Source: a bacterium
Lineage (GTDB): Bacteria > UBA6262 > WVXT01
DNA length: 17,249 nt
Assembly: GCA_035530055.1 (NCBI GenBank)
Contig: DATKVN010000035.1
Span: 1 to 17,249, forward strand
Direction: 5' to 3'
The notes under the pieces are model-generated. The model saw only the letters and a program-made list of their open reading frames with translations, did not search any database and was not told the origin of the DNA. Made by a program: the position numbers and the translations under genes. Positions 9,257-14,754 of the stretch are shown here, in pieces. Within the stretch, counting starts at the first letter, position 1; each line of letters starts with the position of its first letter.

Positions 9257-10129
9257 TTAGATAAGTTTATACTCTTTCAGTGTGGTTTTTAACTTTTTTA
9301 AATTTTCCTCAGACATCTTACATAGAGGCAACCTGATTTCTTCAGAAATCATCCCCATGAGGTTCATCGATGTCTTCACAGGAATAGGATTTGTTTCATA
9401 AAACATAGCCTCAAAGAGAGGAAGCATCTTCAAATGCATCTTTCTGGATTTATTAATATCGCCTTTATTAAAGGCTTCTACAAGTCCCACCACCGCCGCA
9501 GGTGCAATATTGGCAGCTACGGAAATTACCCCTTTGCCACCAACAGCAAGTATAGGGAAAGTCATAGTATCGTCTCCGGAAAGGACATCGAATTCCTCTC
9601 CACACTCCCTAACAATCTGACTTACCTGAGTAATATTGCCACTAGCTTCTTTCAACCCTATAATATTTTTGATCTTAGACAATTTCGCCGCAGTAGAAGA
9701 AATCATGTTGGTGCCAGTTCGTCCTGGCACATTATACATAATAATAGGAATATCCACAGTTTCGGCAATTTTTTTGAAATGTAAATAGAGCCCATTCTGG
9801 GTTGGTTTATTATAATACGGTGTAATAACCAAACATCCATCGGCTCCCACTTCCTTAGCAAACCGGGTCAGTTCAATTGCCTCATTTGTATTATTAGAAC
9901 CCGTGCCGGCAATAACTTTTATACGTCCATTAACTGCCTTAACCACAGTCTCAATGACTAGCCTGTGTTCCTCATGCGAAAGAGTCGGCGATTCCCCCGT
10001 GGTTCCACAGGGAACAATGCCTGATGTTCCCTTCTTAATATGAAACTCCACTAGTTCTTTGAGTTTCTCCACATCAACCCGATTATTCTTGAACGGTGTT
10101 ACCAGTGCCACAAAGGAACCTGAAAACAT
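9257..10129 (-). CDS. dapA: 4-hydroxy-tetrahydrodipicolinate synthase
   Basis: DapA is a TIM-barrel Schiff-base aldolase. It condenses pyruvate with aspartate semialdehyde, the entry step to lysine and meso-DAP for the cell wall. The 290 residues are full length. Seen are the CGTTGESPTL motif (41-50), ITPYYNKPTQ (102-111, with Tyr 106), MYNVPGRTG (131-139, with catalytic Tyr 132 and Arg 137) and the Schiff-base lysine in GLKEASG (Lys 160). The ATG is preceded by a near-perfect AGGAGGT Shine-Dalgarno site six bases upstream, the strongest in the window. The 220-base gap to dapF is filled with palindromic elements, so a fresh strong translation start here makes sense. Confidence 0.98.
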   Translation of the reverse strand: MFSGSFVALVTPFKNNRVDVEKLKELVEFHIKKGTSGIVPCGTTGESPTLSHEEHRLVIETVVKAVNGRIKVIAGTGSNNTNEAIELTRFAKEVGADGCLVITPYYNKPTQNGLYLHFKKIAETVDIPIIMYNVPGRTGTNMISSTAAKLSKIKNIIGLKEASGNITQVSQIVRECGEEFDVLSGDDTMTFPILAVGGKGVISVAANIAPAAVVGLVEAFNKGDINKSRKMHLKMLPLFEAMFYETNPIPVKTSMNLMGMISEEIRLPLCKMSEENLKKLKTTLKEYKLI

Positions 10130-10173
10130 TATCGCACCTCCTCTATCCCAATTTTCAAGTTTCTACTTTTGTT

Positions 10174-10220
10174 GGGCGACCATCCCGATACATTGAGACA
10201 AACTGTCTCTCGCCCCTACA
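10174..10220. repeat. Partial element of the GGGCGAC/GTAGGGG palindrome family
   Basis: GGGCGA (10174-10179) pairs with TCGCCC (10210-10215), followed by CCTACA as at the end of the element at 11259-11319. A GAGACA-AAC-TGTCTC hairpin (10195-10209) lies inside. The other half of the family's plan is missing, so it looks like a truncated or rearranged copy. It lies upstream of dapA beside the next repeat. Confidence 0.55.
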
Positions 10221-10227
10221 ATAACAT

Positions 10228-10353
10228 TTAAAAGATAGTTTGTGCTATGGAGTCCTTGCGAAAGCAAGGTCAAATACATCCCGCCCTTTCGGGCGGATTC
10301 CAGACTTTTCTGCGTCAAGAAATTCCTCAAGCGATGAACAAACTATCTTTTAA
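10228..10353. repeat. REP-like doublet inside a 16-base inverted repeat, dapF to dapA
   Basis: The core (10249-10301) is GGAGT, CCTTGC-GAAA-GCAAGG (10254-10269), CCGCCC-TTTC-GGGCGG (10281-10296) and ATTCC. Its 50-base tail (10302-10351) matches that at 5867-5915. Here an added 16-base perfect inverted repeat (10228-10243 with 10338-10353) encloses everything, and its high arm contains the TAA stop of dapF. Confidence 0.8.
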
Positions 10354-11192
10354 TCCCAAGCCACCTCCCCTTCATAAACTACTCTAACCTCACCCTCAAG
10401 CCAAACACCTTTGAACTTTTCTATTCCTTTCATATTTTTTTTTATTACATATTCTACTTTTAAGGTCTCTCCACCTCGAGTATGAACTTCCACAGGAGAA
10501 GATACTTTCCCCTGCAAGCCTGAAATCAAAGCCGAAGCAACAGCACCCGTGCCACAAGCAAGAGTCTCATCTTCTACTCCTCGCTCATATGTTCTGATAT
10601 AAATGGAGTTTCTCCCTTGCAAGGTAACGAAATTTACATTCGCCCCAGAAGGGATAAATCTTTGATGGTAACGAATCGCCCGTCCCAAATTCTTTACATC
10701 AACCTTATTCAGAGCAGGAACAAAGACTACCGCATGGGGAACGCCAGTGTTAATAAAATTAACTTTTTGAGAACCATGAGACTTAAGGGAAATCTTAAAA
10801 TTCAGATTTATATCCGAGGGATTACCTAATCTTACCTTCACTTTTTTACCTTTAACCCATGCCTCCACATTCCCCGCTTTGGTCTCCATGACTGTGTTTG
10901 CAGAAGCAATTCCCTTAATAAATGCAAACCTGGCAAGGCACCGGGCACCATTACCACACATTTCCGGCTCACTGCCATCGGGATTAAAAATTCGCATTCT
11001 GTAGTCGGCCTTGCCCGCTCTCTCCAGAAGAATTAACCCATCAGCGCCAATTGAACAGCGCCGCTGGCAAAGATTAACTGCAAGTTTGGAGAGTCCACGA
11101 GGGAGTACCTTCTTCCTATTATCAATAATTATAAAATCATTGCCCCCGCTTTCCATCTTTGTAAAAGAGATCGAGCGTCTTCTCAATGTCAT
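10350..11192 (-). CDS. dapF: Diaminopimelate epimerase
   Basis: DapF isomerises LL- to meso-diaminopimelate without PLP, using two cysteines as acid and base. The 280 residues are typical. Seen are the N-terminal KMESGGNDF (12-20), RCSIGADGLILL (45-56), PEMCGNGARCLARF (76-89) with catalytic Cys 79, NTGVPHAVV (148-156), and ETLACGTGAVAS (209-220) with catalytic Cys 213. The ATG follows GGAGAG at a five-base spacing. Its TAA stop lies inside the 16-base arm of an inverted repeat that brackets a REP-like element, so the 3' end of this gene is part of a large hairpin. The 152 bases between lysA and this gene hold a nested repeat. Confidence 0.98.
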   Translation of the reverse strand: MTLRRRSISFTKMESGGNDFIIIDNRKKVLPRGLSKLAVNLCQRRCSIGADGLILLERAGKADYRMRIFNPDGSEPEMCGNGARCLARFAFIKGIASANTVMETKAGNVEAWVKGKKVKVRLGNPSDINLNFKISLKSHGSQKVNFINTGVPHAVVFVPALNKVDVKNLGRAIRYHQRFIPSGANVNFVTLQGRNSIYIRTYERGVEDETLACGTGAVASALISGLQGKVSSPVEVHTRGGETLKVEYVIKKNMKGIEKFKGVWLEGEVRVVYEGEVAWD

Positions 11193-11229
11193 TCCTTCTC
11201 TCCAGCTTTTGTGTCCAACTAAAATAACT

Positions 11230-11348
11230 GTAGCAGCAAAGCGTAAGCTTTGCCTTCCTGTAGGGGACGGACTCTGTGCCGTCCCTTCCTTTGGGCGACC
11301 ACTGAGTGTCGCCCCTACATTGCTGCAGAGCTAACGCTCTCTAGCTAC
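11230..11348. repeat. Nested REP-like elements between lysA and dapF
   Basis: The outer element has GTAGC at 11230 and GCTAC at 11344-11348, with hairpins GCAAAGC-GTAA-GCTTTGC (11236-11253) and AGAGC-TAAC-GCTCT (11327-11340). Between these hairpins sits a second complete palindrome (11259-11319): TGTAGGGG at one end and CCCCTACA at the other, with GGGACGG/CCGTCCC and GGGCGAC/GTCGCCC hairpins. The lysA TAG stop (11345-11347) is within the outer foot. Confidence 0.8.
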
Positions 11349-12634
11349 ATTCCTTTAATTAAATCCTGATAGGTCTCTCGCTTTCGTATAATATTATATG
11401 TTTCTTTCCTGACCAGAACCTCAGCAGGTCGACAACGAGAATTGTAATTAGAAGACATGGTAAACCCGTAAGCGCCAGCGCAGAATACGGCCAAAAGGTC
11501 TCCCGCAGATACTTTAGGCAGAGTCCTGTCCTTAGCAAAAAAATCACCCGACTCACATATAGGACCTACTATATCAGTCACCATTACCTTTCTGGCACCC
11601 GGAGGCCAAAGGGAAGGCCTTTCCAGTTGCCATCTCCCTTTTGCCACTTCCTCGAGTTTAACTGGCTTTATCTCATGGTAAGCATTGTACAGAGTTGGCC
11701 TGATAAAATCGGACATTCCTGCGTCAACCACAATAAATTTTTTGGAAAACATCTCTTTTATATAGAGAATTTTGGTTACCAGAATCCCTGCATTGCCCAC
11801 TATAGCTCTTCCCGGCTCAAAGATTCCCCGGGAACTAATCTTTTTAATCAGAGGTATCAAAACACGAGCATAACTGGCAGGTGTAGGCGGCCTCTCGTTC
11901 CAATAAGTTATACCCAAACCTCCTCCCACATTCACATAATCAAGATTTATTCCAATCTTTTTCAGCTTATCGGAAACAGTGATTAGCTTTTTCACTCCTC
12001 TAATAAAGGGCCCTATCGTTGTAATCTGAGAACCGATGTGCATATGAATGCCACAGATTTCCAGATTTCCCAGCCTCTTCGCCAGTTTATAGCCTTCAAC
12101 TGCTCTGGCCAATTCGAAACCAAACTTGCCCTTCTTTACCCCGGTAGCGATATAAGGATGTGTGTGGGGTTCGATATCAGGATTAATCCTTAAAGCAATT
12201 CTCGCTTTTTTCCCCAATCTCACAGCAACCCGGTTAAGTAGAGCCAATTCCTCGAATGAGTCTACATTAATCATTAGAATATCCGACTTAATGGCTAACT
12301 CCATCTCTTCTTTTGTCTTGCCGTTTCCATTAAGAATAATCTTCCGTCCGGGAACTCCCAGTCCCAGAGCTTGCTTGAGTTCTCCCAATGAAGCCACATC
12401 AGCACCGCTACCGGTATCAGTCAAAATTTTGCATAGAGTAGAGTTCGAGTTTGCTTTAAAAGCATAACATACGAGGTGTCTTATTTTTCCCAGTCCACTG
12501 TGGAAACTTCGGTAATTCTCCAGAAGAGTCCTGTGACTGTAGAGATAGAAAGGCGTCCCCACTTCGCCAGCTACCTTCTCTACAGAAACTCCCTCACAGA
12601 AGAGATGCCCATTCCCGTAACTAAAATGTCTCAT
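11345..12634 (-). CDS. lysA: Diaminopimelate decarboxylase
   Basis: LysA is a fold-type III PLP enzyme that decarboxylates meso-DAP to L-lysine. The 429 residues are full length. Seen are the PLP lysine motif YAFKANSN (57-64, Lys 60), GSGADVASLGEL (75-86), HMHIGSQI (197-204), the glycine-rich phosphate-binding NVGGGLGI (235-242), FEPGRAIVGNAG (272-283) and the CESGDFFAKDR motif (360-370), whose Cys and Glu complete the partner subunit's active site. An insertion-like WPPGARKV stretch (343-350) precedes the last motif. The ATG is only two bases after the argH stop. The TAG stop lies within the GTAGC foot of a repeat, so the present C-terminal end may have been set by that insertion. Confidence 0.98.
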   Translation of the reverse strand: MRHFSYGNGHLFCEGVSVEKVAGEVGTPFYLYSHRTLLENYRSFHSGLGKIRHLVCYAFKANSNSTLCKILTDTGSGADVASLGELKQALGLGVPGRKIILNGNGKTKEEMELAIKSDILMINVDSFEELALLNRVAVRLGKKARIALRINPDIEPHTHPYIATGVKKGKFGFELARAVEGYKLAKRLGNLEICGIHMHIGSQITTIGPFIRGVKKLITVSDKLKKIGINLDYVNVGGGLGITYWNERPPTPASYARVLIPLIKKISSRGIFEPGRAIVGNAGILVTKILYIKEMFSKKFIVVDAGMSDFIRPTLYNAYHEIKPVKLEEVAKGRWQLERPSLWPPGARKVMVTDIVGPICESGDFFAKDRTLPKVSAGDLLAVFCAGAYGFTMSSNYNSRCRPAEVLVRKETYNIIRKRETYQDLIKGM

Positions 12635-12636
12635 TC

Positions 12637-13992
12637 TTATTTTTCCTTAACTTTTGACTTCTTAATCTGGTTCTTTACTTTCTCCGGAGCAGTTCCTCCC
12701 TGGGACTTACGGGATTCCACACACCTTCTTATATTAATAACATCAAAAAAATCCTCAGAAAATAGGGGCGAAAAAACTTTCAATTCCTTAACACTCAGCT
12801 CTTCCAGAGACTTACCTCTCCCCATAGAGTAGAGGACAATATCTCTTATAAGCTGATGAGCCTTTCGGAAGGGAACTCCCTTTCTGACTAAATAATCGGC
12901 TGCATCAGTAGCATTTAAATATCCTTCTTTAGTTAGCGAAAGCATCTTTTCTCGATTCAATTTTAGCGATGATATAAGTGGTGATAAAACTTCCAGGACA
13001 TTTTTCAGAGTATCCACAGTATCGAATAATCTTTCCTTATCTTCCTGCATATCCCGATTATAAGAGAGGGGAAGTCCCTTCATCACTGTAAGCAGGGACT
13101 GGAGATTCCCGTAAATCCTGCCAGTCTTCCCCCGGATGAGTTCAGCAACATCGGGATTCTTCTTCTGGGGCATAATCGAAGAACCAGTACAAAAATCTTC
13201 ATCCATTTCGATAAAAGAGAATTCTGGCGAGGACCAGATAACCAATTCCTCTGCCAACCTGGAAAGATGCATCATCAGCATTGCCCCGGTTGACAAAAAC
13301 TCGATTACAAAATCACGATCGGAAACGGTATCTATGCTGTTCTCGCTAATTGAGGAGAATCCTAATTGCCTGGCAATAAACTCCCGATCAATGGAAAAAC
13401 TTGTGCCTGCTAAAGCTCCCGCGCCCAAAGGCAAAACATTCATTCTCTCCAGACAATCTGCAAATCTCTCCCTGTCTCGTTTCAGCATAAAGAAGTATGC
13501 CATTAAGTGGTGTGAAAAAAGAACTGGCTGAGCATGTTGCAGATGAGTAAATCCTGGCATTATTACTTCCATATTCTTCTCAGACAATTTCACTATAGAA
13601 TCCTGCAGATTTTTTATAAGTCCAGAAATCCTCTCTATCTCATTTCTTAAATACATTCTCATATCGAGGGAAACCTGGTCGTTGCGGCTCCTGGCAGTGT
13701 GCAGTCTGCCTCCGGACTCTCCTGTTTTCTCAATCAATCTTCTCTCAATAGCCATATGGATATCTTCATCTTGAGGAAGAAATCTAAATTTTCCCTTAGC
13801 AATTTCGTCTTCAATTTCCCGCAATCCTTTAAGAATCTTATCTCCTTCGCTTTTTGAGATAATTTTGCACTTTACCAGCATCTTACAATGGGCAATGCTT
13901 CCCGCAATATCGTAAGGTGCCAATCTTCTGTCGAAAGATATGGAAGATGTGAAACCAGAAGTATTAATCTTTTTCGATTTCTTATTTTTCAT
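12637..13992 (-). CDS. argH: Argininosuccinate lyase (unusual N-terminus)
   Basis: ArgH splits argininosuccinate into arginine and fumarate. It is a homotetramer of the fumarase/aspartase superfamily. The 451 residues carry TSSISFDRRL (15-24), HTARSRNDQV (98-107), GFTHLQHAQP (147-156, with the expected catalytic His 150), the signature GSSIMPQKKNPD (270-281, with mobile-loop Ser 271) and NRDMQEDKE (312-320). The N-terminus is odd. Family members normally begin with a WGGRF motif, but here residues 1-13 are a Lys-rich stretch with no WGGRF. The ATG is preceded by GGAGGG at a good spacing, and a 70-base REP doublet ends 16 bases upstream. The C-terminal tail (438-451) is also Lys-rich. The gene is followed after two bases by lysA. 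Confidence 0.96.
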   Translation of the reverse strand: MKNKKSKKINTSGFTSSISFDRRLAPYDIAGSIAHCKMLVKCKIISKSEGDKILKGLREIEDEIAKGKFRFLPQDEDIHMAIERRLIEKTGESGGRLHTARSRNDQVSLDMRMYLRNEIERISGLIKNLQDSIVKLSEKNMEVIMPGFTHLQHAQPVLFSHHLMAYFFMLKRDRERFADCLERMNVLPLGAGALAGTSFSIDREFIARQLGFSSISENSIDTVSDRDFVIEFLSTGAMLMMHLSRLAEELVIWSSPEFSFIEMDEDFCTGSSIMPQKKNPDVAELIRGKTGRIYGNLQSLLTVMKGLPLSYNRDMQEDKERLFDTVDTLKNVLEVLSPLISSLKLNREKMLSLTKEGYLNATDAADYLVRKGVPFRKAHQLIRDIVLYSMGRGKSLEELSVKELKVFSPLFSEDFFDVINIRRCVESRKSQGGTAPEKVKNQIKKSKVKEK

Positions 13993-14008
13993 AAACCCTC
14001 CAATAATT

Positions 14009-14078
14009 GGAGTAGCACCGCTTGCGGTGCGTTGGCTTGCTCTGCGTTAACTAATCGCGAAACAAGTTTCGCTACTCC
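14009..14078. repeat. REP doublet (REPIN), 70 bases, upstream of argH
   Basis: The foot GGAGTA pairs with TACTCC at the other end. Inside are a GCACCGC-TT-GCGGTGC hairpin (14015-14030) and a GCGAAAC-AA-GTTTCGC hairpin (14057-14072), joined by a 26-base linker. It differs at a single base from the copy at 14685-14754, and both have a similar AATAATT flank on the low side. Confidence 0.85.
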
Positions 14079-14088
14079 AAAAGACTCT

Positions 14089-14110
14089 GGAGTAGCAGAG
14101 CTTGCTCTAT
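14089..14110. repeat. REP end, 3' side of the transposase
   Basis: GGAGTAGC with an AGAGC-TT-GCTCT hairpin begins two bases after the transposase TGA stop. It is the inverted partner of the copy on the other side of the gene, and the last stem pairs are imperfect. Confidence 0.75.
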
Positions 14111-14112
14111 GC

Positions 14113-14646
14113 TCAAAACCCATCTTCTTTCATAGTAAAATCTATTACGGAATATTTCTCAAAGCAACTATCTATCCATTGCTGCCCTTTCTCACCAAGA
14201 TAATCCCTATAACTGGAAAAGAGATACTCTCCCATTAGAGACACATAACTATGTTTTACAGGATTATAATTAGTATAATTCATCCTTCTCCAAAAATCGG
14301 CCTCATCACGAATGCATCGATCCCAATATTGGTACCAGCATTGCCTTCCGGATATCTTGTCCAACTTGTTAAGCTCTATGGCACTTTTTCCGGTCACCGA
14401 CCCTACAAAGCGAGGTAGAAGTTCTCCCCTAAATGCTTTAATTAAAATGTGAAAATGATTGTCTAAAATCACCCACGCGCGCAAAATATATCCAAATTTC
14501 TTAATTGCAGAGTCTAAAGTAGATTTGATAAATTGCTTTTTTATATCGTTGTTAAACAATCTACTCTTCCTAAATGTCCCAACTGTAATGAAATAATTAG
14601 TATTATCAAGATAAATATGTGGCGGACGATGCTTATCGATAATCAT
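14113..14646 (-). CDS. REP-associated tyrosine transposase (RAYT, Y1/HUH)
   Basis: This is a 177-residue single-domain Y1 transposase of the IS200-related, REP-associated group. These cut and join single-stranded DNA at palindromic REP sequences through a 5'-phosphotyrosine. Seen are an N-terminal NYFITVGTFRKSRLF (17-31), the HUH metal-binding motif in LDNHFHILI (61-69, His 64 and His 66), WYQYWDRCIRDEADFWRR (104-121), and the tyrosine helix YTNYNPVKHSY (124-134). Tyr 124 is the likely nucleophile, followed by the FSSYRDYLG motif (143-151) characteristic of RAYTs. All key residues are present, so it may be active. It interrupts argG and argH in the same orientation and is flanked by inverted REP hairpins. 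The ATG has no clear Shine-Dalgarno site, and a hairpin ends eight bases upstream. A stand-alone IS200 TnpA is less likely, because it would lack the SSYRDY region and the REP copies elsewhere in the window. Confidence 0.95.
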   Translation of the reverse strand: MIIDKHRPPHIYLDNTNYFITVGTFRKSRLFNNDIKKQFIKSTLDSAIKKFGYILRAWVILDNHFHILIKAFRGELLPRFVGSVTGKSAIELNKLDKISGRQCWYQYWDRCIRDEADFWRRMNYTNYNPVKHSYVSLMGEYLFSSYRDYLGEKGQQWIDSCFEKYSVIDFTMKEDGF

Positions 14647-14654
14647 TTATTTAC

Positions 14655-14676
14655 GCGAAACAAGTTTCGCTACTCC
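14655..14676. repeat. REP end, 5' side of the transposase
   Basis: GCGAAAC-AA-GTTTCGC (a 7-base-pair hairpin) is followed by the foot TACTCC. On the minus strand it reads GGAGTAGC then the hairpin, eight bases before the transposase ATG. The foot contains the GTAG-type tetranucleotide known at the base of REP hairpins. Confidence 0.8.
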
Positions 14677-14684
14677 AAATAATT

Positions 14685-14754
14685 GGAGTAGCACCGCTTG
14701 CGGTGCGTTGGCTTGCTCTGCGTTAACTAATCGCGAAATAAGTTTCGCTACTCC
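14685..14754. repeat. REP doublet (REPIN), 70 bases, covering the argG stop
   Basis: This is a direct repeat of 14009-14078, with one C-to-T change in the second hairpin that gives a G-T pair. Its high end overlaps the last codons and TAG stop of argG. Together the two copies bracket the transposase unit. Confidence 0.85.

Larger units (their letters stand above)
14089..14676 (-). mobile_element. REPtron: transposase gene bounded by inverted REP ends
   Basis: The transposase gene is bounded on the low side by GGAGTAGC plus hairpin (14089-14110) and on the high side by a hairpin plus GCTACTCC (14655-14676). Placed together, these two ends reproduce the compact doublet at 91-145 almost exactly. 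This suggests the short doublets are internally deleted derivatives mobilised by this enzyme. RAYT genes flanked by inverted REPs are a known arrangement (REPtron). The link between this particular enzyme and these particular repeats is inferred from adjacency and shared ends. Confidence 0.8.

Noticed and set aside
11193-11344. Lysine riboswitch or T-box in the lysA-dapF or dapF-dapA gaps
   Set aside because: Both gaps are explained by dispersed two-hairpin repeats found in other gaps. No T-box core or long lysine-riboswitch-like fold is apparent.
13136-13531. Plus-strand open frame of about 130 codons
   Set aside because: It is antisense to the signature region of argH and has no family motifs; a by-product of codon use on the real strand.
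14113-14646. Plain IS200/IS605 insertion with TnpB
   Set aside because: There is no tnpB or RNA-guided nuclease gene and no omega-RNA-like end. The SSYRDY region and dispersed REP doublets fit a RAYT better.
14009-14754. Regularly repeated palindromic DNA that could be a CRISPR array
   Set aside because: There are only two full copies, and the DNA between them is a transposase gene instead of short unique spacers. The repeats are two-hairpin doublets with inverted feet.
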